Assembly (NCBI GenBank): GCA_002747035.1
Contig: PDRZ01000028.1
Location: 1 to 64,000, forward strand
Length of the DNA stretch: 64,000 bases
DNA from: Rhodobacterales bacterium
Lineage (GTDB): Bacteria > Pseudomonadota > Alphaproteobacteria > Rhodobacterales > Rhodobacteraceae
Direction of reading: 5' to 3'
Notes under the pieces: model-generated
Seen by the model: only the letters and a program-made list of their open reading frames with translations
Databases searched by the model: none
Told to the model about the DNA's origin: nothing
Shown: positions 10,746 to 19,890 of the stretch, piece by piece
Position numbering within the stretch: position 1 is the stretch's first letter
Layout of the letters: the number at the start of each line of letters is the position of its first letter
Made by a program: the position numbers and the translations under genes

Positions 10746-10758
10746 AAACGAATCGTTT
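10746..10758. promoter_or_regulatory. Operator-like palindrome AAACGA-A-TCGTTT
   Basis: Perfect 6+6 inverted repeat around one base in the region upstream of the M23/bactofilin operon. The flanks (ACG on the left, GTCGT on the right) extend the symmetry imperfectly. It could bind a dimeric regulator; none can be named. Confidence 0.3.
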
Positions 10759-10881
10759 GTCGTAAAAATGTTGCTCTCAGGTCAAGCCCCCGCTATGCAC
10801 ATCGCGAACAGGTGATGGGGACCGCAGCCCAATGGGTTGCAATTCGCCTTTTCGTTGGGATGGGACAAAGGACAGCTATAC

Positions 10882-12219
10882 ATGCGCACTCGTATGGCCA
10901 TTCGCATTCACGCGTTGCTTGAACGCTATTTTCCCGAACGCCGGGTTTTCCTGCGCTCGGATGGCGACACGCGGTTTATCCGCCTGCGCCCGGGGGTACA
11001 GCTTCTGGGCTTTGCCGGGAGCGCGGCGATTGTCGCCTGGGCCATTATTGCCACGGCGATCCTGTTGATGGATTCCATCGGCTCGGGCAATTTCCGCGAA
11101 CAGGCCAAGCGGGATCAGCGAACCTATGAGAACCGACTCAACCATCTGTCCGCCGAACGCGACACCCGCGCAGAAGAAGCGTTGGCCGCTCAGGAACGGT
11201 TCAACGCCGCACTGGAACAGATTTCAGTGATGCAATCGGAACTGCTCGCCTCGGAAACCCGGCGGCGCGAGCTTGAGACCGGGATCGAAGTCATTCAGAC
11301 CACCCTGCGCACCGCCATGAAAGAACGCGATCTGGCCCGCAGCGATGCCGATGCCCTGAAAACCGCAATGGCCGAAAGCAACGGCGCGGTCGCCTTGGCT
11401 GGTGGTAGCAACCTTTCTGACGGGACACTCGACATTCTTGCCAGCGCCCTGAACGACACCGCCGAAGAGCGCGACAAGATCATTGCCGATGCCCAGGACG
11501 CCTTGCACGTCGCCGATGAAATGGCGCTCAAGATCAAGATCATGCAAGACCAGAACGACGCGATCTTCCGACAATTGGAAGAGGCGATGACCGTCTCTGT
11601 CAAACCGCTGGACAAAATGTTCCGCGCTGCGGGCATGAACACTGACCGCATCCTGAAATCGGTCAAGCGCGGCTATTCCGGCCAAGGTGGCCCGATGACA
11701 CCTTTGGTGTTTTCAACCAGGGGCGAAGCCCCCTCGCCCGACGCCACCCGCGCCAACCGGTTGTTGAACCAAATGGACCGGCTGAACCTTTATCGCATCG
11801 CAGCGCAAAAAGCGCCTTTCGCAACCCCGGTGAAAAGCGCCTACCGCTTCACCTCGCCCTTCGGGTATCGCCGCGATCCCAAGACCGGCGGACGGCGGTT
11901 GCACAAAGGCGTCGATTTCGCCGGCCCCGTCGGCACACCGCTTTATTCCACTGCGGACGGGGTTGTCACCCATGCCGGGTGGAGTTCCGGCTATGGCCGA
12001 TTGGTCAAGATCCAGCACGAGTTCGGCATCGAAACCCGCTATGCCCATTTGAACAAAATTCGGGTGAAGGTCGGTCAAAGGGTCTCGCGCGGGCAACGAA
12101 TTGGTGATATGGGAGCCTCTGGACGTGTGACCGGCCCTCACCTACACTACGAAGTTCGTGTCGGCGGCAAGGCCGTGAATCCAATGATCTATATCAAGGC
12201 TGCAAACGATGTTTTCTAA
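10882..12219 (+). CDS. M23 (LytM) peptidoglycan endopeptidase with membrane anchor and coiled coil
   Basis: A 445-residue protein. One membrane segment lies near residues 40-65 (LLGFAGSAAIVAWAIIATAI). A long periplasmic coiled coil follows at about 75-250 (repeated EERDKIIADAQ-type heptads). The C-terminal M23 domain at about 315-440 has the zinc ligands HKGVDFAG and HLHYEV, plus SPFGYRRDP. The ligands look intact, so it should be an active endopeptidase cutting peptide cross-links, or at least a domain of that fold. The start at 10882 has AAAGGA nine bases upstream. Its last 11 bases overlap the bactofilin gene; paired M23/bactofilin genes are a recurring shape-control module. Confidence 0.9.
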   Translation: MRTRMAIRIHALLERYFPERRVFLRSDGDTRFIRLRPGVQLLGFAGSAAIVAWAIIATAILLMDSIGSGNFREQAKRDQRTYENRLNHLSAERDTRAEEALAAQERFNAALEQISVMQSELLASETRRRELETGIEVIQTTLRTAMKERDLARSDADALKTAMAESNGAVALAGGSNLSDGTLDILASALNDTAEERDKIIADAQDALHVADEMALKIKIMQDQNDAIFRQLEEAMTVSVKPLDKMFRAAGMNTDRILKSVKRGYSGQGGPMTPLVFSTRGEAPSPDATRANRLLNQMDRLNLYRIAAQKAPFATPVKSAYRFTSPFGYRRDPKTGGRRLHKGVDFAGPVGTPLYSTADGVVTHAGWSSGYGRLVKIQHEFGIETRYAHLNKIRVKVGQRVSRGQRIGDMGASGRVTGPHLHYEVRVGGKAVNPMIYIKAANDVF

Positions 12220-12727
12220 AAGCAAAATCAATGAACCCGGCCCCAAGGCGGGCGACGCTCCGAAACCCGCCGCACCCGAATCTGCGGCCCCTGCTGCTGC
12301 GCCGAAAACGGCCCCCAGCACTGAATTCAAGGCATCGGCCCCCAAAGCCAAGCCCCCCGCATCGGTTCTGTCTTCGGACCTGCACATTTCCGGCAATCTG
12401 AAAACCACCGGGGATATCCAGATTGAAGGCACAATCGAAGGTGACATTCGCGCTCACCTGCTGACTGTTGGCGAAGGCGCAACGGTCAAGGGCGAAGTGA
12501 TTGCCGATGACGTTGTCGTCAATGGCCGCATCGTGGGCCGTGTGCGTGGATTGAAAGTGCGCCTGACCTCGACCGCCCGGGTCGAAGGTGACATCATCCA
12601 CAAGACCATCGCGATTGAAAGCGGCGCGCATTTCGAAGGCTCCGTGCAACGTCAGGATGATCCGCTGAACGCGGGCAAGGCTGCGTCCCCGGCGGCGGCA
12701 GCGGCTGCTGCGGCCGCCAAAGCCTAG
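12209..12727 (+). CDS. Bactofilin (polymer-forming cytoskeletal protein)
   Basis: A 172-residue protein. The disordered Pro/Ala-rich N-terminus covers residues 1-50. The bactofilin beta-helix follows at about 53-150 (DLHISGNLKTTGDIQIEG, then GEVIADDVVVNGRIVGRV), and the tail ends in a run of alanines. Bactofilins self-assemble without nucleotide at the membrane and recruit peptidoglycan enzymes; the upstream M23 peptidase, overlapping by 11 bases, is the likely partner. Followed by a strong terminator. Confidence 0.93.
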   Translation: MFSKSKINEPGPKAGDAPKPAAPESAAPAAAPKTAPSTEFKASAPKAKPPASVLSSDLHISGNLKTTGDIQIEGTIEGDIRAHLLTVGEGATVKGEVIADDVVVNGRIVGRVRGLKVRLTSTARVEGDIIHKTIAIESGAHFEGSVQRQDDPLNAGKAASPAAAAAAAAAKA

Positions 12728-12780
12728 GGCTGGCGCGAGCGAACAAACGCCCCAACAGGCAATGTAACGAAAACTTCTGA

Positions 12781-12807
12781 AGGGGCCTTGTCACGGGCCC
12801 CTTTTTT
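12781..12807 (+). terminator. Intrinsic terminator of the M23-bactofilin operon
   Basis: AGGGGCC (12781-12787) pairs with GGCCCCT (12796-12802), followed by six T from 12802. Located 53 bases after the bactofilin stop. Confidence 0.85.
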
Positions 12808-13289
12808 CGTGTCCTCCTGGTCTTTGGCTTTCTCATCCCAAGGGGCCAGCTATATCAACCGGACGAGTCGATGGCCACGGGCATGATCCACGATGAAACC
12901 GCGCACCTGTGCTCTTTTGAGCTGGCCGCGCCCATTCTCCGGGTCCTTCAACGCCCGGTGGGCTGACTGGCCCCATGCTGATGGATTCGGGGAATCGCAC
13001 GCGGCTCCCGATGCCTGAAAGGGCCGCCGTGCCCATGCCCAAGCACTTGACCGACCCACCGGCAAACCCTTCGTGTTCATGCAAGTGAAACCCGAGGAAA
13101 AAGAACACTCCGCAAGCCCCTATGAGGCCCATGACGACCTTGTTGGGTCTGGCTATGCGCATGTGAAAAACCCAGGAGCAACTGGCGTTACTTCCCAAAG
13201 TGATCCCCAAAGTGATCCGCGCCCGAAGCGTTTCGGGAAGAACCCGAGACGGGAAGCTGATGTGGAAACGCCCACATCCTCGAAACGGT
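12808..13289. other. Gene-poor stretch with a tandem 12-base repeat
   Basis: No convincing gene. Two overlapping minus-strand frames share it. One (to 13210) has a hydrophobic stretch VVMGLIGACGVFFFLGF; the other (12850-13080) ends RGFIVDHARGHRLVRLI. Together they could be a frameshifted small gene, but neither has a ribosome-binding site or a recognisable domain. CCCAAAGTGATC is repeated twice head to tail at 13194-13217. Confidence 0.3.
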
Positions 13290-13874
13290 TTATACGTCCA
13301 ACTCGGCGTCCCAGTAAAGAAAATCCATCCAGCTTTCGTGTAAGAAATCTGGCGGGAATTTCCGCCCTGTATTGCACAGCTGTTCCGCGGTCGGCACCCG
13401 CGGCGGTTTGCGCAATGACAGGCCCGAATGGCGCAGGCTTCTGGACCCCTTGCGCAGATTACAGGGGGAACAGGCCGCCACCACGTTCTGCCAGCTGGTC
13501 ACCCCGCCAGCGGCGCGCGGCACCACGTGGTCAAAGGTCAGATCCCCTTTGCATCCACAGTATTGGCAACGGAATTCATCCCTCAAGAAAAGATTAAAGC
13601 GCGTGAAGGCCACGCGCTTTTGAGGTTTGACATAGTCTTTCAGAACAACAACCGACGGTATCCTGATTTCGGTACTCGGGCTTCTGACCATCTGGTCATA
13701 CTCGGCCACGATATCCACCCGCTCCAGCCACGCCGCCTTGATCGCGTCCTGCCAGCTCCAAAGCGAGAGCGGATAGTAGGACAGGGGCCGGTAATCCGCG
13801 TTCAACACCAGCGCCGGGTGATGTGTCAACCCGCTTGGCTGTCGTTCGAAATCGGTTCTGAAACCTCCGTCCAT
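13290..13874 (-). CDS. HNH endonuclease family protein
   Basis: A 194-residue protein with the HNH core in its second half: zinc-binding CQYCG and CSPCN around the DHVVPRAAGG motif and the Asn of SWQNVVAA. The N-terminal half (ALVLNADYRPLSYYPLSLWS) is the usual partner region of this widespread bacterial HNH family. It may act in DNA repair or restriction, but its role in Rhodobacteraceae is not defined. I chose the ATG at 13874 (MDGGFRTDF) because relatives begin there; an in-frame ATG at 13934 would add 20 residues with no obvious conservation. Confidence 0.85.
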   Translation of the reverse strand: MDGGFRTDFERQPSGLTHHPALVLNADYRPLSYYPLSLWSWQDAIKAAWLERVDIVAEYDQMVRSPSTEIRIPSVVVLKDYVKPQKRVAFTRFNLFLRDEFRCQYCGCKGDLTFDHVVPRAAGGVTSWQNVVAACSPCNLRKGSRSLRHSGLSLRKPPRVPTAEQLCNTGRKFPPDFLHESWMDFLYWDAELDV

Positions 13875-14112
13875 GGTGACTGATCCGCCCTGTTCCTGTG
13901 TTCGTTCGTTCAGCCTGCCGCTTTCATGAGACATGTTATTGGCCTGGCACCACTATATATCGTGGCCTAGCTCCGGCAACCCCCATGATCTGCGACCCTT
14001 CTGTGACGGTGATACGCGGATGGCATCACAGGGGCAGGACACAGGGAAAGCCGGGGCAATCCTTTGAACCCATGGACATTCCGGCCCCTCCCCCGACCCT
14101 GCGCCAGAACGC

Positions 14113-14144
14113 ACACAGCCCGCTCCTTTCGGAACGGGCTGTGT
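14113..14144. terminator. Strong symmetric hairpin downstream of mltG
   Basis: ACACAGCCCG (14113-14122) pairs perfectly with CGGGCTGTGT (14135-14144), with extra pairing inside the loop. It follows mltG on the minus strand by 40 bases and may end transcription from either side, although no long T-run follows. Confidence 0.5.
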
Positions 14145-14183
14145 GTTCACTGTGAAAGAATCACCGGGCCGCAGCCCGGGCGG

Positions 14184-15338
14184 TCACTCTTTGGCGCGTT
14201 CCGCTTCGATTTTCCGCCACTTCGCAACGTTGCGGTTATGCTCTTCCAGCGTTTCGGCAAAGGCATGGCCGCCCGTGCCATCGGCCACAAAGAAGATGAA
14301 CTTGGTCGTATCCGGGTTCACCGCCGCCTCAAGGCTGGCGCGGCCCGGATTGGCAATGGGCGTCGGAGGCAATGCCGGAATGACATAAGTGTTATAGGGC
14401 GTCGCTTTGCGCAACTCGGACCGCCGCAGGCCCCGTCCCAACACACCTTCGCCTCTGGTGATGCCATAGATCACTGTCGGGTCGGTCTGAAGCCGCATTC
14501 CCTGTTTCAAGCGGTTGGTGAAAACGCTGGCCACCTGCCGACGCTCTTCGGCCACCCCGGTTTCCTTTTCGATGATCGAAGCTAGAATCAACGCCTCTTC
14601 CGCCGATTTCAATGGTGTATCGGCGGCGCGCCCTTCCCAGGCGGCGGCAAGCAAAACGGACTGTGCCTTCTGCATCTTTGCAATCAATGCGTTGCGGTCA
14701 TCCCCGGCGCGCACCTCATAGCTGTCGGGTGCCAACGACCCTTCGTCGGGGATCTCGGCCACCGCGCCCTTCAGAAGGTCAATGCCCTTCAACGCATCCA
14801 CCACCTGCCAGCTGGTGACCCCTTCGGCCATGGCGATGCGATAGCGCGTATCGCCTTCGGCGCGCACCTTGGTGTATGCGTCCGGCACCGCGTCGGTGGC
14901 CGGGTTGAACGATGCCTTTTCGACATAACGGCTTGTCGCAGGGTCAAGCTCACGCACCTGTACCGACGCCCGGGTCACGCCGATGCGATACACCACCTCG
15001 GTGCCGCAGGTGCTTGCCCCGCCCTTGGTGATCAACTCGGCGATCTCGGACATGGACGCCCCGGCTGGCACGAGATAGCTTCCCGCCTTCAGCTTTCGCG
15101 CCTTGTCGGAGTAATCCATGCCGACGCGGAACAACATGCCCGAACTGACCGCACCCTGCTCTTCCAGTGTGCGGGACACGCGGCTGAGATTGCTGCCCCG
15201 CTCAACCCGCAGGCAAATCTGTTGGTCCAACGGCCCCTTGGCCGAATACTGGGACTGTGCCCAAAGGATCAGCCCCCCGCCAAGGAAAATCAGCACCATA
15301 AGAATGGTAAGCGCGTTCGAGGCAAAATGCCGCCACAT
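14184..15338 (-). CDS. mltG: Endolytic murein transglycosylase MltG
   Basis: Cuts glycan strands of nascent peptidoglycan at the inner membrane and helps set their length. The 384-residue protein has an N-terminal membrane helix (residues 6-28, ALTILMVLIFLGGGLILWA), LysM-like and YceG segments, and the catalytic region EEALILASIIEKETGV with the catalytic Glu, then GMRLQTDPTVIYGI and NPGRASLEAAVNPD. Six bases downstream of fabF, so co-transcribed. In many bacteria mltG sits beside fab or pabC genes. Confidence 0.95.
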   Translation of the reverse strand: MWRHFASNALTILMVLIFLGGGLILWAQSQYSAKGPLDQQICLRVERGSNLSRVSRTLEEQGAVSSGMLFRVGMDYSDKARKLKAGSYLVPAGASMSEIAELITKGGASTCGTEVVYRIGVTRASVQVRELDPATSRYVEKASFNPATDAVPDAYTKVRAEGDTRYRIAMAEGVTSWQVVDALKGIDLLKGAVAEIPDEGSLAPDSYEVRAGDDRNALIAKMQKAQSVLLAAAWEGRAADTPLKSAEEALILASIIEKETGVAEERRQVASVFTNRLKQGMRLQTDPTVIYGITRGEGVLGRGLRRSELRKATPYNTYVIPALPPTPIANPGRASLEAAVNPDTTKFIFFVADGTGGHAFAETLEEHNRNVAKWRKIEAERAKE

Positions 15339-15344
15339 GTCGGA

Positions 15345-16601
15345 TCAGACCTTCTTGAAAATCACGCTGGCATTGGTGCCGCCGAACCCAAAGCTGTTGG
15401 ACAGCGCCACATTGATCTCCCGCTCGTGTCTGGCATTGGGGGCAAGGTTCAACGGGGTGTCCACGGCCGGAGTATCGAGGTTGATCGTCGGCGGTGCGAC
15501 CTGATCACGGATCGCAAGAATGCTGAAAATCGCTTCGATGGCTCCGGCAGCGCCCAACAGGTGGCCGGTGGCTGACTTGGTCGACGACATGGTGGCGCTG
15601 GCCGCCTTGTCACCCAACAGGCGCTCAACCGCTTTCAACTCGATCGTGTCGGCCATGGTGCTGGTGCCGTGGGCGTTGATGTAATCCACATCTTCGGGTT
15701 TCAACCCGGCCCGTTCGATCGCCGCCGTCATAGAGCGGAACCCGCCATCGCCATCCTCGCTGGGCGCGGTGATGTGATAGGCATCGCCCGAAAGACCATA
15801 GCCCGCCACCTCGGCGTAGATTTTTGCCCCACGAGCCACGGCGTGGTCGTAATCCTCCAACACCACAACCCCGGCACCTTCGCCCATCACAAACCCGTCG
15901 CGGTCGGCATCATAGGGGCGGCTGGCCTTGGTCGGGTCATCCTCGCGTTTCGTGGACAGCGCCTTGCACGCATTGAACCCGGCAATGCCGATTTCACAGA
16001 TCGCAGCCTCGGCCCCGCCTGCGATCATCACATCCGCATCGCCAAACTGGATCAAGCGTGCCGCATCGCCAATGGCATGGGCTCCGGTGGAACAGGCGGT
16101 CACAACCGCATGATTGGGGCCCTTGAATCCATAGCGAATCCCGACCTGCCCCGAAATCAGGTTGATCAGAGCGCCCGGAATAAAGAATGGCGATACCCGG
16201 CGCGGTCCCTTTTCGGCCAACAACAGCGTAGTCGCCTCGATGGATTTCAAGCCGCCAATACCCGAGCCGATCATCACCCCGGTACGCAGCCGGTCTTCCT
16301 CGCCCTCGGGCATCCAATCGGCATCCCGCACCGCCTGATCGGCGGCGGCAATGCCATAGAGGATGAAATCGTCAACCTTGCGCCGCTCCTTGGCCGGCAA
16401 ATAGGCATCGGCATTGAACGTGCCATCGCTGCCATCGCCATGCTTGACCTCACAGGCGTATTTGGTCGTCACCCGCTCCGGGTCGAACTGGGTGATCGGA
16501 CCTGCGCCCGATTGTCCGTCCAGAATACGTTTCCAGCTCTCCTCGACCCCGTCCGCCAACGGCGTAACCAGCCCCAGTCCCGTAACAACCACTCGACGCA
16601 T
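15345..16601 (-). CDS. fabF: Beta-ketoacyl-ACP synthase II
   Basis: Condenses malonyl-ACP with acyl-ACP in fatty-acid elongation. It is a thiolase-fold protein of 418 residues with the Cys-His-His triad: the Cys in VVTACSTGAHAIG, the first His in YINAHGTSTMADT and the second in KSATGHLLGAAG. GFGGTNASVIF is at the end. The start MRRVVVTGLG at 16601 is preceded by AAGAGGGG. An upstream in-frame ATG at 16634 is not preferred. It follows acpP in the same direction after a terminator, and mltG follows immediately. Confidence 0.97.
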   Translation of the reverse strand: MRRVVVTGLGLVTPLADGVEESWKRILDGQSGAGPITQFDPERVTTKYACEVKHGDGSDGTFNADAYLPAKERRKVDDFILYGIAAADQAVRDADWMPEGEEDRLRTGVMIGSGIGGLKSIEATTLLLAEKGPRRVSPFFIPGALINLISGQVGIRYGFKGPNHAVVTACSTGAHAIGDAARLIQFGDADVMIAGGAEAAICEIGIAGFNACKALSTKREDDPTKASRPYDADRDGFVMGEGAGVVVLEDYDHAVARGAKIYAEVAGYGLSGDAYHITAPSEDGDGGFRSMTAAIERAGLKPEDVDYINAHGTSTMADTIELKAVERLLGDKAASATMSSTKSATGHLLGAAGAIEAIFSILAIRDQVAPPTINLDTPAVDTPLNLAPNARHEREINVALSNSFGFGGTNASVIFKKV

Positions 16602-16784
16602 GTTAAGCCCCTCTTCCTTGGCCGCGTTTCGCATTAAACCGCGTCATAGCGCGGCAAGGGGTGCGGGGGCAAGGGCGCGCGTGCCCCACCTCCCCGGGCG
16701 TGCAAGGTTTCGCCCCCCACAGGTGTCTGTCACGCCCCGTTCCTGAACCGGGTCTCATATCCAACCGGACCCAACCGGAGACGC

Positions 16785-16817
16785 AAAACGGCCTCCGCAT
16801 CGCTGCGAAGGCCGTTT
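16785..16817 (-). terminator. Intrinsic terminator of acpP
   Basis: On the minus strand AAACGGCCTTCGCA pairs with TGCGGAGGCCGTTTT around a four-base loop, 36 bases after the acpP stop. The stem ends in a short T-run. Confidence 0.75.
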
Positions 16818-16853
16818 CGGATTTTCAGACTTCCCGGTCAGGGAAAAGAGCGC

Positions 16854-17087
16854 TTAGGCCGCTTCGGTGATGAATTTCACCGCGTCGCCAAAGGTCTGGA
16901 TGGTTTCGGCTGCGTCATCGGGGATTTCGATGCCGAACTCTTCTTCGAATGCCATAACCAGCTCAACGGTATCTAGGCTGTCTGCGCCCAGGTCGTCGAT
17001 GAAGGAAGCCGCTTCAACAACCTTGGCTTCTTCCACACCCAGGTGCTCAACAACGATTTTCTTTACGCGGTCTGCAACGTCGCTCAT
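16854..17087 (-). CDS. acpP: Acyl carrier protein
   Basis: A 77-residue acidic ACP. The phosphopantetheine attachment serine is in [13 protein letters not shown]. The rest is the standard four-helix bundle ([17 protein letters not shown], then [15 protein letters not shown]). It carries acyl intermediates for FabD, FabF and FabG, all encoded around it. The intergenic region upstream is almost 400 bases, and a terminator follows, so acpP is probably expressed alone at high level. Confidence 0.98.
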   Translation of the reverse strand: MSDVADRVKKIVVEHLGVEEAKVVEAASFIDDLGADSLDTVELVMAFEEEFGIEIPDDAAETIQTFGDAVKFITEAA

Positions 17088-17261
17088 ATCCGTGTTCCTC
17101 TATTTACTTGGCGGACCATCCGGCCCGGTTCTTGCCCTCGCCCCTCGGGGTCGTCGGTTCTTTCTGCCCACCCCCGGCCTCTTGCCGGATATGCGGACGG
17201 CTCTCCCCCGTTTACCCAGGGGCAACCGGCGGGCATCACCCGTCCGATCAATTCTGCGTGG

Positions 17262-17289
17262 CCTATATCACATGGTGAGACAGAGGCAA
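17262..17289 (-). promoter_or_regulatory. Likely acpP promoter
   Basis: On the minus strand TTGCCT (complement of 17284-17289), 16 bases, then TATAGG (complement of 17262-17267). It lies 175 bases upstream of acpP within the gap 17088-17472. The rest of that gap holds a long 5' leader and no gene. Confidence 0.4.
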
Positions 17290-17472
17290 ATGGTTTCACA
17301 AACTCTGGGCGCGCGCGGTGTCCGTTTCAACCCCGGCGGCAAAATGCGGCAAAATACTGTGCCCAACGCTGGAGCCTTGCCTGACCACGTCTACCCCGCC
17401 TGACCATGCAGGAAAAGGAAAGCGTGCGACAGCACTCAGTATAAGAGGCCCTCCTCCACGCCACCCAAACGC

Positions 17473-18210
17473 TTACAGCATTGCCATGCCACCATTCACA
17501 TGCAGGGTCGCGCCGGTGACATACCCCGCCTCGGGGCTGGCAAGGTACAGAACCGCCGCCGCGATCTCTTCGGCCTGCCCCATGCGGGCAGCGGGGATCT
17601 GGGCGTTGATCTTGTCCTTCTGATTATCGGTCAGCTTGTCAGTCATCGCCGTGGCAATGAACCCCGGCGCCACCGCGTTGGCAGTGATTCCCCGGCTGGC
17701 GACCTCATAGGCGATGGATTTGGTCAGCCCGATCATACCGGCCTTTGAGGCGGCATAGTTCGCCTGTCCCGGGTTGCCGGTGGCCCCAACGATTGAAGAG
17801 ATGTTCACGATCCGCCCCCAACGCGCCTTCATCATCGGGCGCATCACGCCACGGCACAGACGCATGGTCGAGGTCAGGTTCACATCCAGAACACTTTGCC
17901 ATTCCTCATCCGACATGCGCATGAAAATTTGGTCCCGGGTGATCCCCGCATTGTTGACCAGGATATCCACCGATCCCATCGCTTCTATGGCCTGCTTTGG
18001 CAGAGCATCCACCGCTTCGGGATCGCTCAGATTGCATGGCAGCACATGCGCCCGCTCGCCCAGTTCCGCAGCCAGTGCTTCCAGCGGCTCCACCCGCGTA
18101 CCCGAAAGCCCTACGGTCGCCCCGGCACCATGAAGCGCCTTGGCAATCGCGCCACCAATGCCACCTGAAGCGCCGGTTACAAGCGCGGATTTTCCAGTTA
18201 AATCAAACAT
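17473..18210 (-). CDS. fabG: 3-oxoacyl-ACP reductase
   Basis: Reduces 3-ketoacyl-ACP with NADPH in each elongation cycle. A 245-residue SDR with TGASGGIG (cofactor loop), NNAGITRDQIFMRM, Ser in ISSIVGATGNPGQ, the YxxxK pair in NYAASKAG and GFIATAMTD. It starts MFDLTGKSALV at 18210; the upstream in-frame ATG at 18237 gives a non-conserved leader. It follows fabD by 66 bases, and a 22-base palindrome occupies that spacer. Confidence 0.96.
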   Translation of the reverse strand: MFDLTGKSALVTGASGGIGGAIAKALHGAGATVGLSGTRVEPLEALAAELGERAHVLPCNLSDPEAVDALPKQAIEAMGSVDILVNNAGITRDQIFMRMSDEEWQSVLDVNLTSTMRLCRGVMRPMMKARWGRIVNISSIVGATGNPGQANYAASKAGMIGLTKSIAYEVASRGITANAVAPGFIATAMTDKLTDNQKDKINAQIPAARMGQAEEIAAAVLYLASPEAGYVTGATLHVNGGMAML

Positions 18211-18254
18211 GTTCTTGCCCTTCCTCATGTCGCGCACCCGGTGAACGCGGGCAC

Positions 18255-18276
18255 ACGAATTTTAGCTAAAATTCGT
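18255..18276. repeat. 22-base perfect palindrome (copy 1)
   Basis: ACGAATTTTAG followed by its exact reverse complement CTAAAATTCGT. It abuts the fabD stop codon and lies 45 bases upstream of the fabG start. The same sequence recurs at 40298-40319 between ppx/gppA and rlmE in the same arrangement. It could form a hairpin in the operon mRNA or be a binding site. Confidence 0.85.
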
Positions 18277-19215
18277 TTACCCCTTCGCGGCCACCGCAGC
18301 GACCACATCTTCGGGCGTGCCCACCGCACGGCAGATGATATTGCGATCAATCCGGCGCACCATCCCGGCCAACGCCTTGCCCGCGCCGATTTCCCACATT
18401 TCACTGACGCCGTTTTCGCCCATCCAGGCCACGGATTCGCGCCATCGCACTGACCCTGTCACCTGATCCACCAGCAGCGAGCGTATCGTCGCCGGATCCT
18501 TCACAGGTTCGGCGATCACATTCGCAACCACCGGGACCGCGGGCATGTTCAGCTCCACATGGCTCAGCGCCTCGGCCATGGCTTCTGCTGCGGGCTGCAT
18601 CAGCGCGCAATGGAACGGAGCGCTGACCGGCAGCAACACCGCACGCCGCGCGCCCGCGGCCTTGGCCAGTTCCACCGCGCGCTCGACCGCCGCCTTGTGC
18701 CCGGACACCACAACCTGCCCCGGATCATTGTCATTGGCGGCCTGACAGACCTCTCCCCGCGCTGCCTCGACCGCGATTTCGCTGACCGCAGCGAAATCCA
18801 GCCCCAGCAAGGCCGCCATGGCTCCCTCGCCCACCGGCACCGCCGCCTGCATTGCCTTGCCACGTGTGCGCAGCAACCGCGCCGTATCGGCAATGGAAAG
18901 CGCCCCGGCAGCCGCCAGCGCGGAATATTCCCCCAACGAATGCCCCGCCACGAATGCCGCATCCGCAATCGACGCGCCCTCGGCCTCCAGCGCCCGCATG
19001 GCCGCCAATGACGTGGCCATCAGCGCCGGTTGCGCGTTCTGGGTCAGTGTCAGCTCATCCTGCGCCCCGTCCCAGATCAGCGCGGACAGCTTTTCGCCAA
19101 GCGCCTCGTCGACCTCGTCAAATACCGCTTTCGCGACCGGGTAGGCCTCGGCCAGAGCCTTGCCCATGCCAATCGTCTGGGCACCCTGCCCGGGAAAAAT
19201 GAATGCACGGCTCAT
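18277..19215 (-). CDS. fabD: Malonyl-CoA:ACP transacylase
   Basis: Transfers malonyl from CoA to ACP, feeding fatty-acid elongation. A 312-residue protein with FPGQGAQ near the N-terminus, the nucleophile serine in VAGHSLGEYSAL and the catalytic histidine in SAPFHCALMQPA, followed by NMPAVPVVANV. The start MSRAFIFPGQ at 19215 matches the family; an upstream in-frame ATG at 19356 adds an unlikely Cys/Arg-rich leader. First gene of the fab group. Divergent from rpsF. Confidence 0.96.
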   Translation of the reverse strand: MSRAFIFPGQGAQTIGMGKALAEAYPVAKAVFDEVDEALGEKLSALIWDGAQDELTLTQNAQPALMATSLAAMRALEAEGASIADAAFVAGHSLGEYSALAAAGALSIADTARLLRTRGKAMQAAVPVGEGAMAALLGLDFAAVSEIAVEAARGEVCQAANDNDPGQVVVSGHKAAVERAVELAKAAGARRAVLLPVSAPFHCALMQPAAEAMAEALSHVELNMPAVPVVANVIAEPVKDPATIRSLLVDQVTGSVRWRESVAWMGENGVSEMWEIGAGKALAGMVRRIDRNIICRAVGTPEDVVAAVAAKG

Positions 19216-19369
19216 GACGGCCTCCCTTTCGCATCGAATTCGCGTGTTAAGCCATGGGATAACGCGCCACGCCTCTGCGCGCAATCGCAACCCGCGCAAT
19301 GCGCAGGGGGCTGTGCATCGGCAAACACTGATCCGGTCCACCCTCCCCCCCGCCACTCCCCTTTCCCGC

Positions 19370-19398
19370 TTGCGCCAAAGCCCGTTCCGTCGTATATG
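19370..19398 (+). promoter_or_regulatory. rpsF operon promoter
   Basis: TTGCGC (19370-19375), a spacer of 17, and TATATG (19393-19398). This predicts a start near 19405 and a leader of about 105 bases before rpsF. Confidence 0.5.
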
Positions 19399-19405
19399 CG
19401 CGCGT

Positions 19406-19461
19406 CCTTCCGTGTTTCTTCAATGAATCGCGCAGTCTCTCGTGGATCGGGTTGCGGAAGG
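19406..19461 (+). promoter_or_regulatory. Structured rpsF leader, possible S6:S18 binding element
   Basis: CCTTCCG (19406-19412) and CGGAAGG (19455-19461) form a seven-pair closing stem in the leader. In many bacteria the S6:S18 complex represses its own operon by binding a leader hairpin that exposes CCG. The position and the CCG are suggestive, but the detailed fold was not verified. Confidence 0.3.
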
Positions 19462-19508
19462 TGTCATGACCCGTCCTTTGAAATGCGCCCGTGTAAAAGG
19501 AAGATCGC

Positions 19509-19862
19509 ATGCCGCTCTATGAGCATGTATTCATCTCGCGCCAGGACCTGTCCAACGCGCAAGCAGAAAGCCTGATCGAACATTTCGGCACCGTACTGGG
19601 TGACAACGGCGGCAAGGTCGTTGACAGCGAGTATTGGGGCGTCAAAACGATGGCCTACAAGATCAACAAGAACCGCAAGGGCCACTATGCCTTCCTGAAA
19701 TCCGACGCCCCCGCGGCTGCGGTTCAGGAAATGGAACGCCTGATGCGCCTGCATGACGATGTCATGCGCGTTCTGACCATCAAGGTTGACGAACACGCCG
19801 AAGGCCCCTCGATCCAGATGCAGAAACGTGACGAACGCGACAACCGTCGCGAACGCCGTTGA
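19509..19862 (+). CDS. rpsF: 30S ribosomal protein S6
   Basis: A 117-residue S6 beginning MPLYEHVFISRQDLSNAQAE, with WGVKTMAYKINKNRKGHYAFL and DVMRVLTIKVDEHAEGPS. The end is basic (KRDERDNRRERR). It binds 16S rRNA as a heterodimer with S18, encoded 28 bases downstream. The start is preceded by AAAAGGAAG. Confidence 0.98.
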   Translation: MPLYEHVFISRQDLSNAQAESLIEHFGTVLGDNGGKVVDSEYWGVKTMAYKINKNRKGHYAFLKSDAPAAAVQEMERLMRLHDDVMRVLTIKVDEHAEGPSIQMQKRDERDNRRERR

Positions 19863-19890
19863 TCCACGCTTGAAGAAAGGACACTGAACC

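Noticed and set aside
13194-13217. Tandem repeats as a CRISPR fragment
   Set aside because: Only two units of 12 bases without spacers; no cas genes anywhere in the window.
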